Source: an uncultured Pseudomonadota bacterium (GTDB lineage: Bacteria > Pseudomonadota > Alphaproteobacteria > RF32 > CAG-239). From it: 64,000 nucleotides of DNA. The stretch lies in NCBI GenBank assembly GCA_902494875.1, contig CABUUO010000004.1, positions 52,285-116,284 on the forward strand, given 5' to 3'. Shown in pieces: positions 56,168 through 64,000 of the stretch (position 1 is the first letter of the stretch; each line of letters begins with the position of its first letter). The position numbers were made by a program, and so were the translations under genes. The notes beneath the pieces are model-generated. The model made no database searches. It had not been told where the DNA came from and saw nothing but the letters and a program-made list of their open reading frames with translations.

Positions 56168-57415
56168 TCAGTCTTCCAGTTCATAAAAACGACAGCGTTC
56201 GGACAATATCTTGTCATTTTTAATATCGTCCGTGCCTTTGGAGATAATATCTATCACCCTGGTGTCGTTGTCATATCCGGTATGTGCGGAAATCGGGTTG
56301 ACCACGCCGACGCCGAAAGCCGATATTTCGGTAGCGATGTTGATGTTCACGTTGGTAACCATCGGGCAAATTCTGGAATCTATGTATTCGTCGACAAAGT
56401 CCTGCGGAATGTTATAACTCAGAATGTCATTGGGATCTGAGAAAGCGACGATGTTCAGGTTTTTAAAAATCCTGTCGTTGTAATGCCGACCGTCTTTTCT
56501 GCAATATTCGGCGATTTTGTGGTTAATCTTCGGTTTCGGCCGGCCGATTTGCAGAATGGGCAATTGGTTGGCCAGCATAAACGCCGTAAATTCTTTGTTT
56601 TTGAGTTCATTGATAATCAATTGCGCTTCCCGGTGATGTTTGATGTCGTCACGGCTGACGTCGTCGGCGATGCTGATAATCGTGTCAATCAGGATTCGGC
56701 TGCCCAGACTGTGCGTAATGAAGATGATGTTTTCATGATTCAGGTTCTGTATCTGCTTATAGGAAGAAACCCGGCAGACCTGTTTTTGCTTGTCTTTGAG
56801 CTGTTCCCATGATTTTCCGAGCATCCAGCAGGTTGACTGTTTGGTCGCGTTCAAGATCAGATTGTTTTTATCAGTCAGATAAATCATCGGATCCGGCCCC
56901 GTGTCGTTCAGAAAACCTTTGACGGTGTTATTGAATGCGGCTCTTTTGTAAGCATATTCCTTAGTCATGTCATAAGAGAGAAAACTCTTGTGCGGGGTTG
57001 TTATGTCGGACCAGGTAAGCTCATAAAACAAAAGGTCATGCTTGCGCGCTTCGTCTCTCATACGGGTGACGCGCAAATTGCCGATGACGGTATCGGGATC
57101 GTCGGGGTTGACGAGGATAATATCTTTAGGCGAACGCGATAAAACCGTCAGATTGAGGGCTTTGCTCAAATTGTCGCGGATTCTTGCCGAATATCCCGGA
57201 TGATGCGTACCGACGCCGTGAATCATCAGCACTTTAACGGCTTCGCCTTTGGAAAAATATGATTCGATACCGGCAAATTTGCCGCCCCGGATTTCGCATT
57301 GTCTGGTATCAACCTCCGTGTCTTTGTCCAAAATGGCTTCGGCTACGCCGCGCCCAAAAGAAGAACATCCGGCCAGATTCCAGATTAACAGCAAGGCAAT
57401 ATATTTTTTGAGCAT
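56168..57415 (-). CDS. Lipase-like lipoprotein (alpha/beta hydrolase fold, predicted)
   Basis: 415 residues with lipobox NLAGC (Cys17). Two hydrolase landmarks are visible: an HG oxyanion strand VLMIHGVGTHHPGYS (residues 62-76) and a nucleophile elbow THSLGSR with Ser236. A catalytic His/Asp cannot be placed with certainty. It probably sits on the periplasmic face of a membrane and cleaves an ester. It lies upstream of the ZntB-like gene on the same strand. Confidence 0.6.
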   Translation of the reverse strand: MLKKYIALLLIWNLAGCSSFGRGVAEAILDKDTEVDTRQCEIRGGKFAGIESYFSKGEAVKVLMIHGVGTHHPGYSARIRDNLSKALNLTVLSRSPKDIILVNPDDPDTVIGNLRVTRMRDEARKHDLLFYELTWSDITTPHKSFLSYDMTKEYAYKRAAFNNTVKGFLNDTGPDPMIYLTDKNNLILNATKQSTCWMLGKSWEQLKDKQKQVCRVSSYKQIQNLNHENIIFITHSLGSRILIDTIISIADDVSRDDIKHHREAQLIINELKNKEFTAFMLANQLPILQIGRPKPKINHKIAEYCRKDGRHYNDRIFKNLNIVAFSDPNDILSYNIPQDFVDEYIDSRICPMVTNVNINIATEISAFGVGVVNPISAHTGYDNDTRVIDIISKGTDDIKNDKILSERCRFYELED

Positions 57416-57529
57416 TTTTTATCCTTAGAAAATATTGAATTTTTTTTAATAATTTCGAATTTTAATCTATCTTAAACCTAATTACAATATAATAAGAGCC
57501 GATAATTGAAAAACAGGAATGTATATTGT

Positions 57530-57970
57530 ATGAAAGCGTTGGTGCAGAGAGTAAAAAAATCATCCGTGGAAATTGACGGCCGTCTTTTTTCCGAAATTGG
57601 CACCGGTATGCTGGTTTTGCTTGGCGTTGAAAGGGGCGATGCCGAAAAGCAGGCGGAAGAACTGGCTAAAAAAGTCGTCAATCTGCGGATTTTTGAAGAT
57701 GAACGGCAGAAAATGAACTTATCGGTATTAGATATCAAAGGAGAACTGCTGGCGGTTTCTCAGTTTACGCTGGCCGGAGACACTTCGCGCGGTAACCGCC
57801 CCGGTTTTGAAACTGCCGCCCGCCCTGAAACGGCCAGACCTTTGTATGAATATTTTGTAGACTGTCTGCGTTCTTATGGTATTATAGTAAAAACCGGCGT
57901 TTTTCAGGCCGATATGCAGGTCTCTTTAATAAATGACGGACCGGTGACGTTTATGCTGGAAAAAAAATAA
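57530..57970 (+). CDS. dtd: D-aminoacyl-tRNA deacylase
   Basis: Removes D-amino acids wrongly attached to tRNA. 146 residues; the active-site motifs SQFTLAGDTSRGNRP and NDGPVTFMLE are intact. The ATG at 57530 begins the typical MKALVQRV sequence and is preferred to an upstream TTG. The next gene starts 15 bases after the stop. Confidence 0.95.
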   Translation: MKALVQRVKKSSVEIDGRLFSEIGTGMLVLLGVERGDAEKQAEELAKKVVNLRIFEDERQKMNLSVLDIKGELLAVSQFTLAGDTSRGNRPGFETAARPETARPLYEYFVDCLRSYGIIVKTGVFQADMQVSLINDGPVTFMLEKK

Positions 57971-57985
57971 AAAGGTTGAAAGTTT

Positions 57986-58843
57986 ATGGTTGAGAATAAT
58001 GATAAGAAAATGCAGATTTCCAGTGCCGACTTGTTAAAAAATCCGCAGGGCGTTGCCGGAGTTTCCGCGTCTGCAGATACTCTTGACGAAGAATATGACG
58101 AAGACGATCAGGTTTTGTTTTTATATTCCCAGTTGATGAACACGCCGTTTAACCGTACGGATATCATTTCCGGCATTGAGCGCTCAATTTATACCGAATT
58201 GTCCGCAGATCCGGAAGACACGCTGGCCATGATTACGTTTATGCAGTCTCAGATTATGTTGGGCAATCATCCCAAAGCCAAGGCGTTGGCGTATAAATTG
58301 TGGGAAGTGGGCGGTGAGCTGGAGGATATCGAAGAATACATATACATCAATGCTCTGCTCAACCTTGGTCTGCTGGAGATGGCTTCGGTTCTGCTGAAAC
58401 CGAAATTTGAAACCCTGACGGCCTCCATCGACTACTATTATCCGCTGCTTCTCAAGCTTTGCACCATGACCGGCAACGTCTATCTGCTTGAACGGCTGAT
58501 TACGCACCCCAATGCGCCGGAAGATGACAACGATTATATGCAGATTCTCACCCGTTATAAAAATTATAATTATGCCGACCATTTTAAAAATGTTCAGCGC
58601 ATCATTATGGAAAATGTCAAGGAAAGCATCTGCGTTTATGATTATGACGTTACCGGCGGCGTTATGAGCGAAATTGTTTCCGAAATATATGTCGGCGGGG
58701 ATGGTGCCGTTCTTCGTCAGTTGGAAAGCTCTCTGAATGAGAAGCTGAACGAATACTACCGTTCGGCTAACATTGAAAAACTTTCAAGTTATAACTGGAA
58801 ACTGTTGCCGGTCAGCAGTCATCCGGTCATCGGTATTGACTGA
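57986..58843 (+). CDS. Acidic helical protein of unknown function
   Basis: 285 residues, acidic, no signal or membrane helix. Alternating helices (about 50-215) suggest a repeat fold of the TPR/solenoid kind, but no repeat consensus is clear. It probably shares the dtd transcript. Its stop directly abuts the stop of the opposing gene at 58844. Confidence 0.65.
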   Translation: MVENNDKKMQISSADLLKNPQGVAGVSASADTLDEEYDEDDQVLFLYSQLMNTPFNRTDIISGIERSIYTELSADPEDTLAMITFMQSQIMLGNHPKAKALAYKLWEVGGELEDIEEYIYINALLNLGLLEMASVLLKPKFETLTASIDYYYPLLLKLCTMTGNVYLLERLITHPNAPEDDNDYMQILTRYKNYNYADHFKNVQRIIMENVKESICVYDYDVTGGVMSEIVSEIYVGGDGAVLRQLESSLNEKLNEYYRSANIEKLSSYNWKLLPVSSHPVIGID

Positions 58844-59878
58844 TTATTTATTAGGCGTAATCAAAGAGCCGTTGTCTGATTTTTTGCGGATATCGTTTTC
58901 AATTTTGCTTAAGACCGGTTCTGCCGCTTTTTTAAACAGTTTTTTCATCAAGTCGGCCGCCACTTTCTGTTCGTCTTCCTCGCTGGAAAAAAGAATGAAA
59001 CGGTTTTGATGCTCAACCGAGGTCGTTCCGCTGTCTTTGATTTTTACACCCATGGCCAACACCATCTGCAAACGGTTGGTATTGCTGTTTATCGGGTCTA
59101 CTTTGGCGCGCAGAACTTTTGAGCGTATGACATAGTCCGCCAGATCTTCTTTGTCTGTGATATAAAAATCGGGATTGTTTGCAAACAGTTCGCGGATGCT
59201 TTGCGTATGGCTTTCCGAAGTCGTGTTGTTATAAAACTCGACCGGGGCAATATAGAGTAGTTTTTCCTTGTTTTCTGCGGTTTCTTTTTTTTCGTCAGAC
59301 TGTCCGGCAGCCGTTTCGGGCAGCAGATTGCGCGGCTCTTCGGTCGGAGATATTTTCGTTTCGGGCTGTTCTGAAGCGGACTCTTGTCCGGATACATTAT
59401 CCGTCAAGTCTTGTTCCGTCAGCTCGCCGCTTTGCTCCGTCTGCGGTTCCTGTTTAGCCTGGCGCATATTTTCAGCCGCTTGAGCGACATTTTCCTTTTT
59501 GACATAACCGGTCACTTCCACACAGATATTTTCACTGTCTTGCCTGGTTGTGCGTACGGCCAAATCTTCGACATAATTGTCAACGATGTTGTAAACCAGA
59601 ACGTTAAAATTATGCCGGTCAAATTCCTCTGACAGTTCGCTGACTTCAGTTGTCCGGCTGACGGCGTTGAAAGAGGCTTTGTCTGTCGCTCTCATTCTGA
59701 CGGACGATTTTGGCTCATCCTGTTTGATTTTTTCACAGGCCTCGGAATAAACTGAAATTACATTGTCATCCAGAGATGTCGCGTCCAAAGCCATTCCGCC
59801 GCTGATATCCTCCGCGGCCGCGGCGTTTACGGTCAGCGCCAAAGCAAAACCCGGAATTGTCCAAACGGAAAGCTTCAT
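58844..59878 (-). CDS. Exported protein with LPP20/FlgT-like and LpoB/CsgG-like parts
   Basis: 344 residues with a signal peptide cut near residue 22 (AAAAEDI). The N-terminal mature domain (about 30-140) resembles LPP20/FlgT N-domains (ENICVEVTGYVK). An acidic Glu/Gln/Ser-rich linker follows (about 140-205). The C-terminal domain (about 210-330; LYIAPVEFYNNTTSES, ADYVIRSKVLRAKV) resembles the LpoB/CsgG/TolB-N fold. It probably acts in the periplasm at the envelope. The upstream lipoprotein gene ends one base before this start, so they are coupled. Confidence 0.6.
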   Translation of the reverse strand: MKLSVWTIPGFALALTVNAAAAEDISGGMALDATSLDDNVISVYSEACEKIKQDEPKSSVRMRATDKASFNAVSRTTEVSELSEEFDRHNFNVLVYNIVDNYVEDLAVRTTRQDSENICVEVTGYVKKENVAQAAENMRQAKQEPQTEQSGELTEQDLTDNVSGQESASEQPETKISPTEEPRNLLPETAAGQSDEKKETAENKEKLLYIAPVEFYNNTTSESHTQSIRELFANNPDFYITDKEDLADYVIRSKVLRAKVDPINSNTNRLQMVLAMGVKIKDSGTTSVEHQNRFILFSSEEDEQKVAADLMKKLFKKAAEPVLSKIENDIRKKSDNGSLITPNK

Positions 59879-60571
59879 CTACCACCAGCTCTTGTCGTCG
59901 TTTTGCAGTTGTTTCATGGTTGAAGTCCAGGAACCTACAATCTTCTTGGCTTTGTCTTCGTTTTCTTCTTTGGGGTCGTCGCCGGATTGCTCACCGTCTT
60001 TGGTTTTGCCGGCTTCATCAATTTTGTTTTCGTCTTCGTTCGGCTTCTGGCTGTCTGTGCCGGCGTTTTTCTTTTCTTCGCTCTCGGCGCCGGTTTGCGC
60101 CTCATTCTCGCTGAGGTCTACCAGCTTCAGCGTATAGTCAATTACCGGCGAGCGCATCTCGGGGTTGGGTACGGCGTCAACCTCGACTTCCAGTTTGTAA
60201 TCGGCGTCTTCCAGATTTTCAACCACGATATAGTTTCTGGAACCTTCAATAATGTCTTCGGTTGTTTTGCGCGCAAAATAAAAGCCGTCGGGAAGTTTTT
60301 CTTTCATCTTTTTTATCGGCGCAATGTAAAGCTTGGGTTTTTGTTCTTTCCGCATATACAAAGATTCGGTTTCGTCAAGCATTTTATTGGTTGCCCGTGT
60401 TGCCGCAATGGCGTAAACTTCGGGCGTAACGTCATAGTCGGAAAAATCTTCTTCATTGACAATCAGCATCTCGTCGGGGTCAATCGGCACTTCGACCGTT
60501 TTGCTTTCAAAAACGTTTTGGCATCCGGCCAGCAGCATAATCATTCCACATTGGATAAGAGTTTTTTTCAT
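59879..60571 (-). CDS. LpoB-like lipoprotein (predicted)
   Basis: 230 residues with lipobox LLAGC (Cys17). A single domain (about 80-150; KPKLYIAPIKKM, ADYKLEVEVDAV) has the same order as the C-terminal domain of the downstream protein, including LYIAP and an ADY-x-(L/I) strand. An acidic low-complexity region (about 160-210, Glu/Lys/Asp) follows, ending in SWTSTMKQLQNDDKSWW. LpoB-type lipoproteins activate peptidoglycan synthases; that role is inferred only from fold resemblance. Confidence 0.6.
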   Translation of the reverse strand: MKKTLIQCGMIMLLAGCQNVFESKTVEVPIDPDEMLIVNEEDFSDYDVTPEVYAIAATRATNKMLDETESLYMRKEQKPKLYIAPIKKMKEKLPDGFYFARKTTEDIIEGSRNYIVVENLEDADYKLEVEVDAVPNPEMRSPVIDYTLKLVDLSENEAQTGAESEEKKNAGTDSQKPNEDENKIDEAGKTKDGEQSGDDPKEENEDKAKKIVGSWTSTMKQLQNDDKSWW

Positions 60572-60749
60572 TGTCAGATTCCCGTTAATTATTCGTCATG
60601 CCATTCACTATAATTCAATTTTCAGAATTCTCACTTACATTTTTTTACTTATTCACTTTTTCCGGGCGGATATGTGTTCAAAGACATTTGCATTTTGTTT
60701 TAATCTGGGTTATTTTAAGGGCAAATTCCAAGTTTTAGGAGAAAAGGCT

Positions 60750-60986
60750 TTGAAAAAACTTTTATTTTTTACCCTGATGCTTGTGACATCCTGTTCTCAC
60801 GGGCGCTCGGACTTTCAAAATCCCGAACAGTTGAATGCCTGGAGCGGGCGGGCGCCGATTCAGGAACTTTGTGACGGTTTGTTTACCTATCAGGATGATC
60901 CTTATATTGTTAATCGCATTCTGATAGAGTTCAACCGCCGCAACGTTTCATACATGAACTGCCGCCAGTATAACGGTCCGAAATAG
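60750..60986 (+). CDS. Small lipoprotein with TTG start
   Basis: 78 residues starting at TTG (60750), 8 bases after AGGAG. The choice of start gives a proper signal peptide with lipobox LVTSC (Cys15). The mature part is short, with two cysteines (QELCDGL, MNCRQ) that may form a disulfide. The frame is open far upstream, but that part lacks a ribosome binding site and overlaps the divergent gene. Function unknown. Confidence 0.7.
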   Translation: MKKLLFFTLMLVTSCSHGRSDFQNPEQLNAWSGRAPIQELCDGLFTYQDDPYIVNRILIEFNRRNVSYMNCRQYNGPK

Positions 60987-61087
60987 GCCTCGCGGAAATT
61001 TAGGCTTCTTTTTTTTGTTGCTTTAAACCGCTTTTGCCGGATTTCAAAACGATGAATTCACATTTGCAAATAAACGGGTATTAAACG

Positions 61088-61525
61088 ATGGTTATTACGT
61101 TCACCGCAATCTTAATCGGCCTGCTGGCTCTGATTCGTCCGCTGCAAAAAAACAGTTTTTACATTCTGCACGCAGCCATGGTCATTTTGGCCGCCTATTT
61201 TGTCGAGACGCATTATTTTCGGGCGACGCCCTTTGCCTATAAGACTTTTTTGCTGTTTTTGGTTTTTCATGCCGTTTCTGTCAATATCACGACGTTTATT
61301 GCCTATTATGTGGACAAACGGGCAGCGGTCAGGCATCAATGGCGCGTGCCGGAAAACACGCTGCACATCTTGGAGTTTCTTGGCGGCTGGCTCGGCGCGC
61401 TGCTGGCTCAGAAGATTTTTCGCCACAAAACACAGAAAAAAAGTTTCCGCCATATTTTCTGGCTGATGATTTTTCTTGAGTTTTGCGCCGTTTTCATTAT
61501 TCTCAAATACCTGCGCCTGTTGTAA
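61088..61525 (+). CDS. DUF1294 family membrane protein
   Basis: 145 residues with about four membrane segments and the DUF1294 signature: YYVDKRAAVRHQWRVPENTL, then EFLGGWLGALLAQKIFRHKT and SFRHIFW. Function unknown; related proteins occur fused to cold-shock domains. It precedes the ABC exporter by 18 bases and probably shares a transcript. Confidence 0.85.
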   Translation: MVITFTAILIGLLALIRPLQKNSFYILHAAMVILAAYFVETHYFRATPFAYKTFLLFLVFHAVSVNITTFIAYYVDKRAAVRHQWRVPENTLHILEFLGGWLGALLAQKIFRHKTQKKSFRHIFWLMIFLEFCAVFIILKYLRLL

Positions 61526-61543
61526 CCGACCAAAGGATAAGAT

Positions 61544-63316
61544 ATGACTGTTAGTTTAAAAGCGACCGTTGACGCCAAGCAAATGAATTTTGCCGACCAT
61601 TATAAAAAGCTGTGGCCGTATGTGCAGCCATATTTGTTTCGTGCAATTTTTGCCGTTGCGCTGTGTATTCCCATCGGTGCGCTGGACGCTGTTATTGCGC
61701 TGGCCTTAAAGCCTTATATGGACATTGTGCTGGTTGACAAGTCGGCTCAGTCTCCGGCTTTTATTCCGTTGGTCATTGTGGCTTTTACGGTTTTTCAGGG
61801 GGCGTTGAACTATATCGCCGCCTATATGAACTCTTGGGTCGGGATGAAAATCACGCAGGATGTCAAACGGGCGCTGTATCACAAACTGCTTTATCTGGAG
61901 CCCGCTTTTTATGACAAGAACGATTCCGGCATTATCATTCAGCGTTTTTCGCAGGATGTCGATACTTCCTGCACCGGACTGCTGGACAATATCCGCACTT
62001 TCACCTCGCGCATTTTTTCTTCCGTGTCTCTGATCGGCGTTTTGATTTATAACTCTTGGCAGCTCTCGATTATTGCCATCATTGTGCTGAGTCTGTCGCT
62101 TTTGCCTTTGGCTTATGTTCGCCGTTTGATTAAAAACATTGTGCAGGCGACGGTTAAGGAAAATGCCGCGGTGCTGACCAAATATAACGAAACCTATGCC
62201 GGCAGCAAAACTATCGCCTCTTACAATCTGCAACAGAAAATCTATAAAAAATATGATGAAACTCTGCGCCGTCTGTTCAAACTCGGCATAAAAATGGTGC
62301 AGAAAACCGCCTGGTTGACACCTATGATGCATGTAACCGTTTCCATCGGCGTCGGCGCCGTCATCGGTTACGGCAGTTATCTGATTGTCAACGGCACCAT
62401 CACCAGCGGCAGTTTTGTATCTTTTATCACTGCGCTGATTATGCTTTATAACCCAATAAAAAACATCGGCAAAAGCTTTAATGCCGTCCAGCTTTCTTTT
62501 CTGGCCATTGAGCGCATTACCGACATCTTGGAACTGAAACCCGAAATCACCAACAAACCGGATGCCAGAAAACTGGAGAAAGTCAAAAAGTCCATCAGAT
62601 TTAAGGACGTCTGCTTTGAATATGATCCGGGCGTTCCGGTATTGAAAAATATTAATCTGGACATCAAAGCCGGAACCACCGTGGCGCTTGTCGGCAATTC
62701 AGGTGGCGGCAAAAGTACGATTGTCAACCTTATCCCTCGTTTTTACGATGTTGCTTCCGGTGCGGTCAGCATTGACGGAACAGATATCAGGGATTTGACG
62801 GTCGAAAGCCTGCGCGATAAAATCGCTGTGGTCTTTCAGGATAATTTTTTGTTTTCCGGCACCATTCGCGACAACATTCTGCTGGGCAAGGAAGACGCCT
62901 CGGAAGAAGATGTTATGAACGCGGTGAAAATGGCCTGTCTGGAAGACTTTATTCTGGAGGCGGAGCGGGGGCTGAACACCGAAATCGGCGAACGCGGCAG
63001 CCTTTTGTCAGGCGGCCAGCGCCAACGTCTTTCCATCGCCCGCGCTTTTATCAAAAATGCGCCGATTGTCATTTTGGACGAAGCCACCTCCGCTTTGGAC
63101 AACAAATCTGAAGCTGTGGTTCAGAAGGCTATTGAAAACCTGATGAAAGACCGCACGGTTTTTGTCATTGCCCACCGCCTTTCAACCGTTCAGAATGCTG
63201 ACAATATCGTTGTCATTAACAACGGCGAAGTGGTTGAACAAGGGTCTCACCGCGAATTGCTCAAGATTGAGGGCGGCGCCTATAAAGCGCTTTATAACGC
63301 CCAGTTCAAACATTAA
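61544..63316 (+). CDS. MsbA-type ABC exporter
   Basis: 590 residues: six membrane helices (about 30-310) and an ABC ATPase (about 345-585) with Walker A GNSGGGKST, signature LSGGQRQRLSIARA and Walker B IVILDEATSALD. The TM-domain sequence (MKITQDVKRALYHKLLYLEP) and layout are closest in style to MsbA lipid A/phospholipid flippases. No lpx gene is adjacent, so the name is not assigned. Second such exporter in the window. Confidence 0.9.
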   Translation: MTVSLKATVDAKQMNFADHYKKLWPYVQPYLFRAIFAVALCIPIGALDAVIALALKPYMDIVLVDKSAQSPAFIPLVIVAFTVFQGALNYIAAYMNSWVGMKITQDVKRALYHKLLYLEPAFYDKNDSGIIIQRFSQDVDTSCTGLLDNIRTFTSRIFSSVSLIGVLIYNSWQLSIIAIIVLSLSLLPLAYVRRLIKNIVQATVKENAAVLTKYNETYAGSKTIASYNLQQKIYKKYDETLRRLFKLGIKMVQKTAWLTPMMHVTVSIGVGAVIGYGSYLIVNGTITSGSFVSFITALIMLYNPIKNIGKSFNAVQLSFLAIERITDILELKPEITNKPDARKLEKVKKSIRFKDVCFEYDPGVPVLKNINLDIKAGTTVALVGNSGGGKSTIVNLIPRFYDVASGAVSIDGTDIRDLTVESLRDKIAVVFQDNFLFSGTIRDNILLGKEDASEEDVMNAVKMACLEDFILEAERGLNTEIGERGSLLSGGQRQRLSIARAFIKNAPIVILDEATSALDNKSEAVVQKAIENLMKDRTVFVIAHRLSTVQNADNIVVINNGEVVEQGSHRELLKIEGGAYKALYNAQFKH

Positions 63317-63326
63317 GTTTGTTTTG

Positions 63327-63938
63327 TTATCTGATGCCCATACCAGAATCATTGTCCCGGCAGATTTGCAGATAGCCCGGTCTGCCGTTGGTGCTGTAGC
63401 AGCAGGATGTACAGTTTGCCGTGTAGATTTTGGAGATTTTTCTGTTTGGGCATTTGTTGTTATAGTTATTGATTTTTTGGGTATGCTCAATATTATCTCT
63501 CTGACAGGCCTGAAGTTTGGTCTCATTGATGCTCATACGCCCCATCCAGCTGGTCCAGCCGCTGCAGGTTGAGGTCAGAATCATCGTTCTTCTTCTTTCA
63601 TTGTCATTGTTGTAACTGCTGTAATAATATGAACAATAGTCTTCGCATTTGTAGCATTTGTTTCCGGCTTCCGTTGTCTGAGAACCGATCTGCACTTGTG
63701 AAGAAGAACAGGCTGTTTTGCTGTAGCCGGACGGGCAGTTGTCGTCAAGAGCTTTACAAAAAACTTTAGAGGTGTCGAAGGGGCAGCGGATGATGTCTCC
63801 GGAACATGCGCTTTCGGATTTGGTATATCCGAGAGCGGAACAGTCGTTTGAAACGCAGGCGGCCAAGGCAGGCGCTGCGGCGGCGAAGGTAAGGCCGGCG
63901 GAGAGCAGATAAAGCGGAATTTTGGAATAAACGTTCAT
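63327..63938 (-). CDS. Cysteine-rich secreted protein
   Basis: 203 residues with a signal peptide (cut after ALA near residue 26) and 17 cysteines in the mature part. Many are in short motifs: CPFDTSKVFC, CYKCEDYC, CTSCC. The Cys-x3-8-Cys spacing suggests a disulfide-bonded surface or periplasmic protein. Its ATG follows AAGGAG. The gene directly upstream ends in a related CPFD motif, so this is one of a tandem family. Function unknown. Confidence 0.7.
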   Translation of the reverse strand: MNVYSKIPLYLLSAGLTFAAAAPALAACVSNDCSALGYTKSESACSGDIIRCPFDTSKVFCKALDDNCPSGYSKTACSSSQVQIGSQTTEAGNKCYKCEDYCSYYYSSYNNDNERRRTMILTSTCSGWTSWMGRMSINETKLQACQRDNIEHTQKINNYNNKCPNRKISKIYTANCTSCCYSTNGRPGYLQICRDNDSGMGIR

Positions 63939-63949
63939 AGTTTTTCTCC

Positions 63950-64000
63950 TTAATTGAAATCGATACAGGCAAATTTTGAAGCGTCAAACGGACAGGCTAT
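63950..64000 (-). CDS. C-terminal end of a second cysteine-rich protein (cut by window edge)
   Basis: Only 16 codons and the stop lie in the window. They read ACPFDASKFACIDFN, clearly related to CPFDTSKVFC in the next gene. The stop is 11 bases before the ATG of the downstream cysteine-rich gene, so the two are in tandem on one transcript. Confidence 0.6.
   Translation of the reverse strand: MACPFDASKFACIDFN

Noticed and set aside
60456..60749. N-terminal extension of the small lipoprotein frame
   Set aside because: It overlaps the divergent lipoprotein gene and would bury the signal peptide; the TTG at 60750 has a proper ribosome binding site.

Overview
The window looks like chromosomal core sequence from an uncultured, probably host-associated, anaerobic or microaerophilic alphaproteobacterium. 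The gene order ptsP - rodZ-like - ispG - hisS - prfA, an overlapping psd-pssA pair of the short alphaproteobacterial type, a PhoB-type regulator, a VirB8-like protein and a DUF1294 protein all point to Alphaproteobacteria. A class III (oxygen-sensitive) ribonucleotide reductase and a DPS-like ferritin point to low-oxygen life. By eye the base composition is in the upper 40s % GC. There is no rRNA, insertion sequence, prophage or CRISPR array; one tRNA gene is present. Names rest on motifs read from translations; no database search was run.

Layout. 1-5.6 kb: one-strand operon with the 3' part of ptsP, a RodZ-like gene, ispG, hisS and prfA. 5.7-10.9 kb: dnaE behind a near-consensus promoter, followed by two related membrane proteins. 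10.9-16.1 kb: a DUF2207 membrane protein (minus), then a stand-alone GlmU-type nucleotidyltransferase, a small membrane protein and oligopeptidase F in overlapping order. 16.1-19.0 kb: a VirB8-like protein divergent from a TolC-type lipoprotein with an Ig-like tail. 19.3-22.5 kb: the class III ribonucleotide reductase locus, preceded by a pair of NrdR-like boxes. Its glycyl-radical segment is a separate small gene between nrdD and nrdG. 22.5-28.2 kb: an unknown protein, a flavin reductase with a basic tail and its divergent LysR regulator, a CPA2 antiporter, a small P-loop kinase and tRNA-Leu(UAA). 28.3-30.6 kb: an ankyrin protein, psd and pssA. 30.6-34.8 kb (minus): an unknown protein, der, bamB and a YfgM-like TPR protein. 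34.9-42.4 kb: an unknown membrane protein, a diguanylate cyclase, an RNA m5U methyltransferase, a lipoprotein, transketolase and a small membrane protein. 42.6-45.7 kb: class II aldolase and four small exported proteins of unknown function. 45.7-50.4 kb: a DPS-like ferritin, rpe, a PhoB-type regulator, tgt, a LOG-family protein and a degenerate methyltransferase-like protein. 50.5-58.8 kb: an ABC exporter, DUF3137 plus LemA, an SpmA/SpmB-type protein, a ZntB/CorA channel, a lipase-like lipoprotein, dtd and an unknown acidic protein. 58.8-64 kb: a pair of LPP20/LpoB-like envelope proteins, a small lipoprotein, a DUF1294 protein, a second ABC exporter and two cysteine-rich secreted proteins, the last cut by the window edge.

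The genes group into translation (hisS, prfA, dtd, tgt, der, RNA methylation), central carbon (tkt, rpe, fba), isoprenoid and phospholipid synthesis (ispG, psd, pssA), DNA synthesis (dnaE, nrdD/nrdG) and a large envelope set (BamB, TolC-like, VirB8-like, two ABC exporters, many lipoproteins). The most notable feature is the divided anaerobic ribonucleotide reductase. Its main chain stops after the zinc-binding cysteines, and the radical-bearing loop is made as a 70-residue protein with its own ribosome binding site.
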